Source of the DNA: Sulfuricurvum sp. PD_MW2
Lineage (GTDB): Bacteria > Campylobacterota > Campylobacteria > Campylobacterales > Sulfurimonadaceae
Reading direction: 5' to 3'
DNA: 53,326 bases
NCBI RefSeq assembly: GCF_002633015.1
Contig: NZ_NSIU01000013.1
Span: 1-53,326, forward strand
Both the position numbers and the translations under genes were made by a program. Positions 17,341 through 27,203 of the stretch are shown here, piece by piece. Below the pieces are notes generated by a model. It saw only the letters and a list, made by a program, of their open reading frames with translations. It was not told the DNA's origin and did no database searches. The first letter of the stretch is position 1. Every line of letters starts with the position of its first letter.

Positions 17341-18810
17341 TCAACCTTCCTTTTCCCATGGTGCTTTACTGTGAGCCCATACAGGTGAATTAATAGCTAA
17401 ATCCATATCTTGTGCGAAAATCGCGAATCCGTCGTATCCGTGGTATGGACCGCTGTAATCCCATGAGTGCATTTGGCGGTATGGGAGACCCATTTTTTGG
17501 AATACATACTTCTCTTTAATCCCTGAAGCTACAAGGTCAGGTTGAAGTTTTTTAACGAATGCTTCAAGCTCATACTCATTGACGTCATCGTAGATAACGG
17601 TTGAGCGGAAAATCTCTTCTTTTGTACGTTTGTAGTCATCATCATGAGCGAACTCATAACCGGTTCCGATTACTTCCATACCCAAATCTTCATAAGCACC
17701 GATAACGTGACGTGGGCGGAGACCACCGACGAACAACATTACTTGTTTCCCTTCAAGACGCGGTTTATATTTCGCGATAACCGCATCGATCATCGGTTGA
17801 TATTTAGCGATAACTTCTTCACATTTCGCTTGGATGCTCTCATCAAAGAACGACGCGATTTTGCGAAGTGATTTAATAGTTTGGCTCGGTCCGAAGAAGT
17901 TATACTCTACCCAAGGAATCCCGAATTCTTTTTCCATGTGACGGCTGATATAGTTCATTGAACGATAACAGTGAAGCAGGTTCAATTTTACTTTTGGTGT
18001 CAATGCCATCTCTTTGAGAGTTGCATCTCCAGACCATTGAGCCACAACACGAAGACCCATTTCTTCAAGAAGAATACGGCTTGACCATGTATCACCACCG
18101 ATGTTATAGTCTCCGATGATCGCTACGTCGTACTCAGTCGGTGTAACGTCGCTTGCATCGATGTGACTAAGATCGCCTTCGAAAACATAGTCACGGATCG
18201 TATCGTTCGCAATGTGGTGACCGAGTGATTGAGAAACCCCACGGAACCCTTCACAGTTTACCGGAACGATCGTTTTACCGATTTCTACCGCTTTTACTTT
18301 TGCAACAGCAGCGATATCGTCACCGATCAAACCGATCGGACACTCTGATTGGACAGAGATACCGTTGTTGAGTGGGAAAAGTGTTTCGATTTCATCGATA
18401 CATTGACCCAATTTTTTATCTCCGCCGAAAACGATGTTGTTTTCTTGGAAATCCGAACAGAAGTTCATCGTAACGAATGTATCAACACCGGTTACACCGA
18501 TGTAATAGTTACGACGACCCGCACGGCTGTATTGACCGCATCCGATAGGACCATGAGAAATATGGATCATGTCTTTGACCGGACCCCATACAACCCCTTT
18601 TGACCCTGCATAAGCACAACCACGTTGGCTCATGACACCCGGAACAGTTTTTTTGTTAGAGCGGACATCACCGCAGGTTTTTTGGTTTTCGTCATTCGGA
18701 GTACCGACACCAATGTGTTTTTCACGGTTTTTTGCCGCTTTCTCCGGATACGCTTTTAAGATCTCTTCAATGGCCGCTTTTTGTTTGGCTTCTAAAGTTT
18801 CTGGACCCAT
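17341..18810 (-). CDS. nifD: Nitrogenase MoFe protein alpha chain
   Basis: Alpha subunit holding FeMo-co. It is 489 aa from ATG 18810, chosen because AGAGGTG lies just before it; the reading frame stays open a further 63 bases upstream into the neighbouring gene. FeMo-co ligands are Cys281 ([10 protein letters not shown]) and His448 ([14 protein letters not shown]). P-cluster cysteines are in [17 protein letters not shown] and [11 protein letters not shown]. No VnfD or AnfD features are seen: the Mo-type [15 protein letters not shown] is intact. It sits between the 119-aa gene and nifK in a tight operon. Confidence 0.98.
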   Translation of the reverse strand: MGPETLEAKQKAAIEEILKAYPEKAAKNREKHIGVGTPNDENQKTCGDVRSNKKTVPGVMSQRGCAYAGSKGVVWGPVKDMIHISHGPIGCGQYSRAGRRNYYIGVTGVDTFVTMNFCSDFQENNIVFGGDKKLGQCIDEIETLFPLNNGISVQSECPIGLIGDDIAAVAKVKAVEIGKTIVPVNCEGFRGVSQSLGHHIANDTIRDYVFEGDLSHIDASDVTPTEYDVAIIGDYNIGGDTWSSRILLEEMGLRVVAQWSGDATLKEMALTPKVKLNLLHCYRSMNYISRHMEKEFGIPWVEYNFFGPSQTIKSLRKIASFFDESIQAKCEEVIAKYQPMIDAVIAKYKPRLEGKQVMLFVGGLRPRHVIGAYEDLGMEVIGTGYEFAHDDDYKRTKEEIFRSTVIYDDVNEYELEAFVKKLQPDLVASGIKEKYVFQKMGLPYRQMHSWDYSGPYHGYDGFAIFAQDMDLAINSPVWAHSKAPWEKEG

Positions 18811-18824
18811 AATACACCTCTTCC

Positions 18825-19184
18825 TTACGCAACTTCGATGCGGAATTGTTCCATCGTATCGAGATTTTTGCACAATGCCATTGTTTCATCATCACCTGCA
18901 TCAAGACGTTTTGAAAGCTCTGACATTTGGTAACGGTTCATGTAGATCATGTATTTTTGAGCACGATCCGGGTTCTCTTCTTTGAAATAGTGAACCATAG
19001 CTTTGAACAAGAACGTATTTTTGTTCGTGTAACTCAACCACATTTTATCTTTGTCTTTGGTACCCATCAACAATTTGATTTCGTTAACATCGCTAAGATC
19101 AACATCTGCCAATTTTTCAACTACTTTTTCATCCGGAACTTTATTCCCCATATCAGCTGGGAAGTGAAAACCTAAAATAAACAT
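18825..19184 (-). CDS. Uncharacterised 119-aa protein between nifH and nifD
   Basis: A soluble 119-aa protein of charged helical character, placed between nifH and nifD where other organisms usually have nothing or the PII-like nifI genes. It is not a PII protein: there is no T-loop or TGxxGDGKI motif. Visible segments are [29 protein letters not shown], a helix with [25 protein letters not shown] and a terminal acidic helix ([22 protein letters not shown]). The arrangement (short N-term, NTF...YF segment, then a helical tail with acidic residues) faintly recalls CowN, the CO-protection protein of nitrogenase, but I cannot claim homology. SD AAGGAGA precedes ATG 19184; nifD follows after 14 bases. 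A direct role with nitrogenase is inferred from position only. Confidence 0.8.
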   Translation of the reverse strand: MFILGFHFPADMGNKVPDEKVVEKLADVDLSDVNEIKLLMGTKDKDKMWLSYTNKNTFLFKAMVHYFKEENPDRAQKYMIYMNRYQMSELSKRLDAGDDETMALCKNLDTMEQFRIEVA

Positions 19185-19261
19185 CTTGTCTCCTTTTTCT
19201 GTTGTTTTCTTTTCATTATTTAAAGATGTTACAGGTCATAGAACACTATGACGACCATTGA

Positions 19262-19283
19262 AGATCCCTCAAAAGAGGAATCT
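19262..19283 (-). promoter_or_regulatory. Stem-loop between nifH and the 119-aa gene
   Basis: On the minus strand a 9-bp stem (AGATTCCTC with GAGGGATCT, one G-T pair) closes a TTTT loop 14 bases after the nifH stop. It lacks a following T-run, so it more likely stabilises nifH mRNA or attenuates partially, giving nifH more transcript than nifDK. Confidence 0.6.
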
Positions 19284-19297
19284 CCGGGGTTACACTA

Positions 19298-20266
<969 letters not shown>

Positions 20267-20317
20267 TGGTTTTTTACGACAATTAGCGAAACAAAATGAC
20301 AAAATGGCATTTCGGTG

Positions 20318-20327
20318 ACAAATTTGT
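20318..20327. promoter_or_regulatory. Palindrome upstream of nifH
   Basis: Perfect 10-base palindrome ACAAATTTGT, inside GGTGACA-AATT-TGT, about 80 bases upstream of the predicted nifH start. A similar GGTGACA-N4-TGT lies upstream of the SIR2-like gene at 32681-32694. Candidate activator site; weak on its own. Confidence 0.35.
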
Positions 20328-20395
20328 AGGAATGTGAGTTGCAGGGGGGAATATCTAAACTCTATTTGGAATGAAACAATTGATTTTAATGTAGA

Positions 20396-23300
20396 TCAAA
20401 ACTCTTTTAAAATCAATGTTTCAATAGCATCCAGTGATGCAGGCGGGTAATAATAAAAACCTTGTATCGAATCAATACCGCAATCGCGCAAAAATTCCAT
20501 CTCATCTATGGTCTCAACCCCCTCAGCCAACACTTCCAGGCTCAATCCCTTCGATAATGCGATAATCGCTTTTACGATCGTTTGATTTTTCGGCTCTCGT
20601 GTGATATTACGGACAAATGAGATATCGACTTTTAGTTTATTGATCGGTAAGTTTTTGAGATAGGACAAAGAGGAATAACCCGTTCCAAAATCATCGATCG
20701 ATACATGAAACCCTTTGTGGCGCAATTCACTCAATATTTCGATCACTTTTTCCGGATTGAGCAAGATAGAGCGTTCTGTGATTTCAAGCTCAATCCACTG
20801 CGGATCGCAGTGAGTCTCTTCTAAAATTTGATCGAGCATAGCCAAAAAGCCGCTATGATTAAACTGATGCGCAGAGACATTCACCGCAATTCGACCCACC
20901 AATAAATTCATCTCATACCATCGCTTTGCCGTTTTAAAACTCTCGATCAAGACAAATTTACCGATTTCAAGAATCAGCCCGCTCTCCTCGGCAATAGGAA
21001 TAAATTCAGCAGGCGATATCGAACCCTTAGGAGAAAACCATCTTAATAACGCTTCTGTTCCCACAATAGATTCGGTTATTGGATTGATTTGGGGCTGAAA
21101 ATAGAGTTCCAACTCATGATTGGAGAGTGCTTTTTTGAGATTTGTCGTAATATGCATTCGATGGAGGATCTCTTCTGTCAAGGCACTATTGTAAAAACTA
21201 AACGTATTTTTACCTTTGCTCTTAGCATGGTACATAGCGGCATCAGCGCATTTTAGAAGCTCTTCGGTCGTTTTGGCATCATCAGGATAGATAGCGATAC
21301 CGATACTTCCTGTGATATAAACATCTTTTTCCTCAATACATAAAGCTTGATTAAACATATCCATCAGACGATTCAATGTCATATTCACAAGAATCTGATC
21401 ACTTTGCGATGGAATCACAATAACGAATTCATCGCCTCCCGTACGGACGATATAGGCATTTTTTGGAAAGGTATTGATAAGTCTTTTTGAAATTTCTATC
21501 AAAAGCTTATCTCCGAATCCATGACCGTACGAATCGTTAATCTCTTTAAACCCGTCCAAATCCAAATACATAAATGCCGATCGGATCTGTTTGGAAAACT
21601 CTATTTTCATATGTTCATTAAGACTCAGACGATTCGGTAATTCGGTCAGTTCATCGTAATGTGCCAGATGGTCAAAACGCTCTTTGGCTTCTAGAATACT
21701 CCGTTCGTAGTTTTTTCGCTCAGTGATATCACGTACCGTTGCCTGCACAAAAGGCTCTTCATTTTCACTCTCAACACGTGTCAGCAGTACTTCGGCATCA
21801 AATAATTCACCGTTTAACCGTTGATGCGTCCATTCAAAAAAATTACTCCCTTCATGTAGTGCGATCGCTAGCATCTCACGGGCTTTATCTTCTGACAAAC
21901 GACCATCGCTTTGGTACAAAGGTGAAACATTGACAGGACCGATAGCGAGAAACTCTTCTTCCGTGGCGGCACCGAAAAGTTTAAGCGTCGCATTATTCGC
22001 TTTTGTAAATTTTCCTATTGCCGGAGAAAACGTCATAAGGGAATCCAAAGAATTTTCAAACAATTTTTGATATTTCATCATATTTCGTTGAGATTCCAGT
22101 TCAGAAAGTTTCAACTCCGTAATATCTTGCATGACCCCCTGAACCTTGACAATTTTTCCCTCTTCAATGACGGGAGTGCCCACGGTTCTTACCCATTTAT
22201 GAACACCTGAAGCCGTAATAATCTCCAACTGCAGATCGTAGGGTTTGCCCAAATGGATCACATCTTCTATCGCTTTTTCGATAATCGGACGTGAAAGAGG
22301 AGTATAAAAATCAAGACCTTTCTGTACATCGATGGGCGAGTCTTCCGGAAGATCATGGATGCGACTCAGTTCATCCGTCCACTCCCCTTTGAGTGTAGCA
22401 ACATCAAAACTCCATCCCCCGATTTTAGCGATATGATTGGTTTGTGCCAAAAGCTGCTCATGAGCTTGTTTACGATATTTTCCGAGTTTAACGGCACCAT
22501 CTACTCGGGCTATCAACTCACCGCTGTGAAATGGTTTGGACAGATAATCATCCGCACCCGACATCAATCCCTCTGCTTTATCCGCTTCTCCGGCACGGGC
22601 TGAAATCAAAATAATCGGTAAAGAATAGGTATATTCAGCCGATCGGATTTTTTTTAAAAATTCAAATCCATTGAGTTTAGGCATCATGACATCGCTCAAC
22701 ACAAGATCGGGTAAATTTTTTTGACATAACTCCCATGCATTTTCACCATCAACGGCCAAAGTGACATCGTATCCGGCATCTTCTAGCATCCGTTTAATAA
22801 ATTCGCGCATATCAGCATTGTCATCAGCGACTAATATATGTCCTTTTGTGCCTTGTGTTCGGTGCGATGAGGGATTGTTTTTAGTATCATCGCTCCATCG
22901 TTGAGCTTCTGCAATATAGGTTTCAGCGTGTTTCGACAATGGCTTGGGTTGAGGCTCTTTATCTAAAGAGATGTTGTGTTTGACTCCTAAAGGCATATAA
23001 ACACTAAAAGTCGTCCCTTCACCAAGTCTACTCTCAACTTCGATACTCCCTCCTTGAATCTTGACCAGCTCTTTAACCAATGAAAGACCGATTCCGCTCC
23101 CTTCGTAGGAGCGTCCCTGCGAATTTTCAACACGATAAAACCGATCGAATAATTTGGGAAGAGCATCGGCTGAAATACCGATTCCGGTATCTTTTACCCG
23201 TAAAACAGCTTTAGAGTTTTCAACACCTGTCGAAACATGAATCGAACCCTTATGGGTGAATTTAAAAGCATTGGAAAGCAAATTCAAAACGATTTTTTCC

Positions 23301-24241
23301 CACATATCCCGATCCACTTCAACCCATTCGTTCATAGGAGGACAATCAATAATCAGTTTTAAATCAGAAAGTTCCGATGCGGATGAAAAATTACTCGCCA
23401 AATCTGCTGTAAGTGAGGAAAGATCGGTTGCTTCATAGGAGGCTTTTGTACGTCCGGCTTCGATTCGGGAAAAATCAAGCAACGTATTGACCAGTTTCAA
23501 CAATCGCAATGCATTGCGATGGATAATTTCGATATTGGATGCTACTCTTTTTGATTCGAGTGTTTCATACTTTGCCAATAACTCTTCTGCAGGTGCGAGC
23601 ATGAGGGTCAGCGGGGTTCTAAACTCATGCGAAATATTTGAAAAAAATTCGGTTTTTAAACGGTCCATCTCTTTGAGTTTGTCATTGAGTTCTGCCACCT
23701 CTTTTTCTCTGGCTTTGATGAGACGATTGACTTCTTTGACTTCATTGGCTCGTTTGAGAACTTCTGCTTCCAGGCGATTGATATGTGTATTTGACAATGG
23801 TTCACTGCATTGATTGGACTCTTTGAGGAGTATAAAATCGGTCACATCTTCGACGTTATGGACAATATAAATTACCTCTCCGTCTGTATCCAGGATAGGA
23901 GCGTTGATCGGACTCCAATATTTGACTTCAAATCCGTTGCTTCCATCCCGAAGGGGGATATCGTATTTTTGAATCCCCATAATGTCGGTTTTTTTATATC
24001 GGACAACACGATCCAAAGAGATGTGCAAATCACTTACGCCACTGACGGATTGATCTTTCGGATTATCAGGAAATACTTCAAATAAAGGCTTTCCGATGAC
24101 GTTCTCACGGATGATGCCCGTCGCATTAAGATAGTAGTCGTTGACTGCAACTATGGTATACGTTGCATCCGCTTGTAAAATTAAATAGGGATGGGGACTC
24201 GATTCGAAGATATGTTGAAAAAATAGTTTCGAAAACTGCAT
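20396..24241 (-). CDS. Hybrid sensor kinase with receiver, PAS, GGDEF and EAL domains
   Basis: A 1281-aa cytosolic protein, no transmembrane helix. Order: PAS (about 10-130), coiled coil (about 145-190), HisKA with phospho-His205 (FSNISHEFRTPL), HATPase (LNLLSNAFKF, DTGIGIS, GSGIGLSLV), receiver with Asp517 (LSDVMMPKLNG) and KPF, two more PAS domains (about 595-850), GGDEF with intact RTGGDEF at 935-939, EAL with TEALLRW near 1063 and intact IDDFGTGYSS, AEGVET, QGF. It would sense a cytosolic signal (redox or energy is common for PAS), relay phosphate internally and set c-di-GMP. A -10 box (24274-24279) overlaps the stop of the preceding GNAT gene and AGGGAGAAGG precedes the ATG. It ends 180 bases before the nifH start, inserted between two nif units. 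No transcription-factor output domain is present. Confidence 0.94.
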   Translation of the reverse strand: MQFSKLFFQHIFESSPHPYLILQADATYTIVAVNDYYLNATGIIRENVIGKPLFEVFPDNPKDQSVSGVSDLHISLDRVVRYKKTDIMGIQKYDIPLRDGSNGFEVKYWSPINAPILDTDGEVIYIVHNVEDVTDFILLKESNQCSEPLSNTHINRLEAEVLKRANEVKEVNRLIKAREKEVAELNDKLKEMDRLKTEFFSNISHEFRTPLTLMLAPAEELLAKYETLESKRVASNIEIIHRNALRLLKLVNTLLDFSRIEAGRTKASYEATDLSSLTADLASNFSSASELSDLKLIIDCPPMNEWVEVDRDMWEKIVLNLLSNAFKFTHKGSIHVSTGVENSKAVLRVKDTGIGISADALPKLFDRFYRVENSQGRSYEGSGIGLSLVKELVKIQGGSIEVESRLGEGTTFSVYMPLGVKHNISLDKEPQPKPLSKHAETYIAEAQRWSDDTKNNPSSHRTQGTKGHILVADDNADMREFIKRMLEDAGYDVTLAVDGENAWELCQKNLPDLVLSDVMMPKLNGFEFLKKIRSAEYTYSLPIILISARAGEADKAEGLMSGADDYLSKPFHSGELIARVDGAVKLGKYRKQAHEQLLAQTNHIAKIGGWSFDVATLKGEWTDELSRIHDLPEDSPIDVQKGLDFYTPLSRPIIEKAIEDVIHLGKPYDLQLEIITASGVHKWVRTVGTPVIEEGKIVKVQGVMQDITELKLSELESQRNMMKYQKLFENSLDSLMTFSPAIGKFTKANNATLKLFGAATEEEFLAIGPVNVSPLYQSDGRLSEDKAREMLAIALHEGSNFFEWTHQRLNGELFDAEVLLTRVESENEEPFVQATVRDITERKNYERSILEAKERFDHLAHYDELTELPNRLSLNEHMKIEFSKQIRSAFMYLDLDGFKEINDSYGHGFGDKLLIEISKRLINTFPKNAYIVRTGGDEFVIVIPSQSDQILVNMTLNRLMDMFNQALCIEEKDVYITGSIGIAIYPDDAKTTEELLKCADAAMYHAKSKGKNTFSFYNSALTEEILHRMHITTNLKKALSNHELELYFQPQINPITESIVGTEALLRWFSPKGSISPAEFIPIAEESGLILEIGKFVLIESFKTAKRWYEMNLLVGRIAVNVSAHQFNHSGFLAMLDQILEETHCDPQWIELEITERSILLNPEKVIEILSELRHKGFHVSIDDFGTGYSSLSYLKNLPINKLKVDISFVRNITREPKNQTIVKAIIALSKGLSLEVLAEGVETIDEMEFLRDCGIDSIQGFYYYPPASLDAIETLILKEF

Positions 24242-24273
24242 ATCCTTCTCCCTAAATAGAGATGTATGCAGCG

Positions 24274-24279
24274 ATTATA
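24274..24279 (-). promoter_or_regulatory. -10 box of hybrid kinase gene
   Basis: TATAAT on the minus strand 33 bases before ATG 24241, overlapping the stop codon of the GNAT gene. It suggests the kinase can be expressed separately from the nifB-nifV unit. Confidence 0.55.
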
Positions 24280-24745
24280 CTACTGGATAGTAAACACCAT
24301 CTTTAAACATAAAATAATACAAAAAACCCATATTGCTTGGTTTGAATCCGAGCTTTTGATAGAATTCTATAGCACTTTGATTGCGTTGATCCGCACCGAG
24401 TGCTAAACGTTTCATACCCCGCTTATGACACTCATCAATCAAGGCATGAAGCAATTTTTTGCCAATCCCCTGAGCACGGTACGCTTTGGTAACTACAACA
24501 TCTTCAATCAACCCGACATAATCACCCATCGCAGTTGAAACGAATTTTTGAACCGTCGCCATTGCGATGATGTGATTATCGATTTGTACTACAAAAGCTA
24601 CACTATCAGGCATTTCGAGCAAAAGTTTCAGCCCATTCATCTGCTTCATGCTATCAATGACAAAATCATCTTCAATCGCAAAAAGCTCTTCCAGTAATCC
24701 CACCATAGCGGGGATATCACTCTTTTTTGCTTGCCGAATAATCAT
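24275..24745 (-). CDS. GNAT-family N-acetyltransferase
   Basis: A 156-aa single-domain GNAT. The acetyl-CoA pyrophosphate loop is VTKAYRAQGIGKKLL (motif A, Q/RxxGxG/A) and the C-terminal motif B is AIEFYQKLGFKPS. Substrate is unknown; GNATs acetylate amines of metabolites or proteins. It overlaps the 92-aa Cys protein gene by 4 bases (ATGA) at the end of the run nifB-nifV-GNAT-DUF683-like-92aa-GNAT, so it probably serves nitrogen fixation; homocitrate or regulator modification is speculation. Confidence 0.88.
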   Translation of the reverse strand: MIIRQAKKSDIPAMVGLLEELFAIEDDFVIDSMKQMNGLKLLLEMPDSVAFVVQIDNHIIAMATVQKFVSTAMGDYVGLIEDVVVTKAYRAQGIGKKLLHALIDECHKRGMKRLALGADQRNQSAIEFYQKLGFKPSNMGFLYYFMFKDGVYYPVV

Positions 24746-25020
24746 CGTCCGTTTTTCATCCGTTCTAAAATTTCTCCCAGTTTATCATGACGGAGCTGAA
24801 TGAGGCGTTCAATCTCATCGTAATCAAACGTACCGAAGTAAGCCATATCAAAGAGTCTGAGAAGAGCTGCACGACAACAACTCTTATCACACCCAGTGAC
24901 CAGCTTTTTGGCTTTTTTATACGGCAAAGAAGTTTCTTGAAAAATAATAATTGCTTCGGCAACACTCTTACCTCCGCATTCACAAATTTCAAGTGCTAAT
25001 ACCTCTTCTTTGGTTGCCAT
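24742..25020 (-). CDS. Small Cys protein, BFD-like
   Basis: A 92-aa protein with CECGG near residue 14 and CDKSCCR near residues 44-50, separated by a helix of about 28 residues. The CxC...CxxxC layout matches bacterioferritin-associated ferredoxin (BFD)-type 2Fe-2S domains in outline. The C-terminal half is a charged helix (EIERLIQLRHDKLGEILERM). It lies between the DUF683-like gene (11 bases upstream) and a GNAT gene (4-base overlap), so it is likely nif-associated. Fe-S binding is inferred from the Cys spacing only. Confidence 0.75.
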   Translation of the reverse strand: MATKEEVLALEICECGGKSVAEAIIIFQETSLPYKKAKKLVTGCDKSCCRAALLRLFDMAYFGTFDYDEIERLIQLRHDKLGEILERMKNGR

Positions 25021-25031
25021 ACTGCTAATCT

Positions 25032-25223
25032 TTATAAAGAATGCTCTTTTTTATACGTATTTGCCGCTTCAACGGCGTTATACAATTTTTCGGCCAATTC
25101 AGGCATTTTGACATGATTCGTCCAAACCGTATCTTCGACGATATCATGGATTTCTGAAGCAATTTCTACCGCAAAACGTTTGAGTTTTGCCAACTCTTTT
25201 TTATGATCAATCTCTTGTGACAT
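25032..25223 (-). CDS. DUF683 / CCE_0567-like small nif-associated protein
   Basis: A 63-aa helical protein. Its core ELAKLKRFAVEIASEIHDIVEDT, followed by PELAEKLYNAVEAAN, matches the layout of the Rop-like, antiparallel-helix DUF683 proteins found in many nif clusters (family knowledge: small metal-binding helical dimer in Cyanothece). His residues HDIVED and NH could be metal ligands. SD AAGGAG precedes ATG 25223. A variant of the sigma-54-type element lies just upstream (25248-25263), although the gene may also be transcribed with nifB-nifV. Confidence 0.7.
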   Translation of the reverse strand: MSQEIDHKKELAKLKRFAVEIASEIHDIVEDTVWTNHVKMPELAEKLYNAVEAANTYKKEHSL

Positions 25224-25247
25224 TATTAACTCCTTTTTAATGATACA

Positions 25248-25263
25248 TGCATATCATGTTCAT
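25248..25263 (-). promoter_or_regulatory. Variant sigma-54-type element before DUF683-like gene
   Basis: Minus strand ATGAAC-ATGAT-ATGCA, the weakest of the series. The predicted start at about 25237 leaves only about 14 bases to the ATG, just enough for the SD. It overlaps the stop of the preceding GNAT gene. Confidence 0.4.
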
Positions 25264-26087
25264 AATGAAAATGCATAAATATTTTCGAATTTGATATCTC
25301 TCGGTTCACCATAACTCATATGGATAAAACTCCCTTTTTTCTGAAAATGGTATTTCTCAAATAAAGCAACCGCTTTCGTATTCCCCATCGGGATATCGGC
25401 AAAGACTTTTTTGAGCCCTCTAAAATACAGAACCCCTTGCATCATCTTCTCCGCTTCCTCTTCAAATCCCTCGCGACATTGCCACGGGCCCAGATAAACG
25501 CCACGTGCATTTATAACACTAGAGTGTTGAAAAGAATTAGCCAACGCAAATTTGAGCGAGCTGTTGCGTTCCATCTCGCCTTCCATAAAGCTCATCCGAT
25601 TTTCGCTGAACGTTTCATAATCGATACGACGAATAATCGCATCAAAATTACCACTGTCAAGTTCTTTTGCCTGGGCGTTGGTAAAACTAAACGGCGGTAC
25701 TTTTCCTACGTTGAGATAACGCCCTACCTCCATGACTGAAGTAAACCCATACCCTTTGAAAAAAGGTTCCAATGCTGGATTGGCGTGGAGATATAAGGAT
25801 GGATGGTCTGCATTTAAAACACCAAATAGAGTGTCAAAAAGACGTTTACCAAGCCCCTGATTTTGATGTGATGGTTTGACCATAAAATATTTGATCATTG
25901 CGGAGGTTTCAAACTCTATTGCCATCACTGCACCCACCAATGCACCCTCCTCATACACACCGTAGCACAAATGAGGAGAATGCATCATCATGAGTTTGAC
26001 ATGGTACCCATCCAATAACCAACCTACTTCTTCGGCAATTTTGGTAAGTTCCGCCACATCGGCGTATTTGAGCCAACCTATAAACAC
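25260..26087 (-). CDS. Two-part GNAT acetyltransferase
   Basis: A 275-aa protein. The N-terminal GNAT domain (about 1-125) has the acetyl-CoA loop VKPSHQNQGLGKRLF and FFKGYGFTS. The C-terminal half (about 140-275) resembles the second GNAT-like domain found in YitH-type proteins (GVYLGPW, then IPMGNTKAVALFEKYHFQKKG), probably without its own catalytic loop. It overlaps the nifV 3' end by 10 bases, so it is translationally coupled to homocitrate synthase. Its substrate is unknown; the coupling suggests a nif-related metabolite or protein. Confidence 0.85.
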   Translation of the reverse strand: MFIGWLKYADVAELTKIAEEVGWLLDGYHVKLMMMHSPHLCYGVYEEGALVGAVMAIEFETSAMIKYFMVKPSHQNQGLGKRLFDTLFGVLNADHPSLYLHANPALEPFFKGYGFTSVMEVGRYLNVGKVPPFSFTNAQAKELDSGNFDAIIRRIDYETFSENRMSFMEGEMERNSSLKFALANSFQHSSVINARGVYLGPWQCREGFEEEAEKMMQGVLYFRGLKKVFADIPMGNTKAVALFEKYHFQKKGSFIHMSYGEPRDIKFENIYAFSL

Positions 26088-27193
26088 GCTGCATCCTGAT
26101 AAAGAGATTTGAGTTCATACGTCTCTAATACCCGCTTACGAGAGGTGACGATTTCACGTATTTTAGGGAGAAGATCGCCAAGAATCGAATTATCCGCACG
26201 GATTCCCATCCGTGCCAAATGGTAGCGGATTGTTGCACTTCCCGAATGCTTTCCGATAGGGAAAGAGCTTTGCAATCCCACCTCACTTGGTTCATAAGGT
26301 TCATACGCATGAGAATCCTTCATCATTCCGCTCGCATGAATACCGCTCTCATGAGCAAAAAGACGCTCACCCACGATAGGGGCATTCGGCATGAGAGGCA
26401 TATTAGCAGCATAAGAGACGCTCAGGACCAGTTCGCGAATTGCCATCGGATCAATCGTTCTATGCTCACCGTATAGATGTTTGAGTGCCATCAAAATTTG
26501 CTCAAACGAGGCATTACCCGCCCGTTCACCCAACCCGATCACCGTCGTATTCATCGAAACGGCTCCCGCATCGATCCCACTTAGGGCATTGGCATTGGCC
26601 AAACCAAAATCGTTATGCGTATGCATCTCGATAGGTAGCAGATCCAAATCACACAACGCTTTGATCACATCATACGTCTGTGTCGGTGTCATAATTCCTA
26701 CCGTATCACAATAACGGAAACGATCCGCACCGCATTCACGTGAAAGGCTCATAACATCACGAATAAAGTCTAAGGAGCCGCGCGAACTGTCTTCTCCTCC
26801 GATACAGACAAAAAGACTTTCCCGCTTAGCTGCTCTGACAACCCTCTCTACTTCACGGAGCATAGAGGATTTGTTCCCTCCAAATTTAACATCGATCAGT
26901 AAATCAGAAATCGGTATTGAGAGATCAACTGCCTGCACTCCACATGAAAGAGAAGAGTCCAAATCCTCCATTTTCATCCGGTTCCACGTCATCATACGTG
27001 CGTTCAGTCCAAGTCCCAGCAACTCTTTTATATCCTCACGCTCTTTGACACCCATCGCCGCGATACCGATTTCGAGTTCATCCGCACCACACACATCGAG
27101 CAAAGTCGCTATCCGGACTTTTTCGGCGGTATTAAAAGCTACGTAGGGAGCCTGTTCCCCGTCGCGTAAAGTAGTATCATTGATGAGCGCCAT
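26078..27193 (-). CDS. nifV: Homocitrate synthase
   Basis: Condenses acetyl-CoA and 2-oxoglutarate to R-homocitrate, the organic ligand of FeMo-co. It is 371 aa. The TIM-barrel N-terminus INDTTLRDGEQAPYVAF, the metal-binding HTHNDFGLANANAL, VNTTVIGLGERAGNAS-like segment (here MNTTVIGLGERAGNAS) and HESGIHASGMM are intact. It is close in length to NifV and shorter than isopropylmalate synthases, and lacks their regulatory domain. SD AGGAG precedes the ATG, 10 bases after the nifB stop. A downstream GNAT overlaps. Confidence 0.96.
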   Translation of the reverse strand: MALINDTTLRDGEQAPYVAFNTAEKVRIATLLDVCGADELEIGIAAMGVKEREDIKELLGLGLNARMMTWNRMKMEDLDSSLSCGVQAVDLSIPISDLLIDVKFGGNKSSMLREVERVVRAAKRESLFVCIGGEDSSRGSLDFIRDVMSLSRECGADRFRYCDTVGIMTPTQTYDVIKALCDLDLLPIEMHTHNDFGLANANALSGIDAGAVSMNTTVIGLGERAGNASFEQILMALKHLYGEHRTIDPMAIRELVLSVSYAANMPLMPNAPIVGERLFAHESGIHASGMMKDSHAYEPYEPSEVGLQSSFPIGKHSGSATIRYHLARMGIRADNSILGDLLPKIREIVTSRKRVLETYELKSLYQDAACL

Positions 27194-27203
27194 GATAGGC
27201 TCC

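Noticed and set aside
18811-18873. N-terminal extension of nifD in the open frame
   Set aside because: The extension overlaps the 119-aa gene and lacks an SD, while ATG 18810 has AGAGGTG and gives the standard nifD length.
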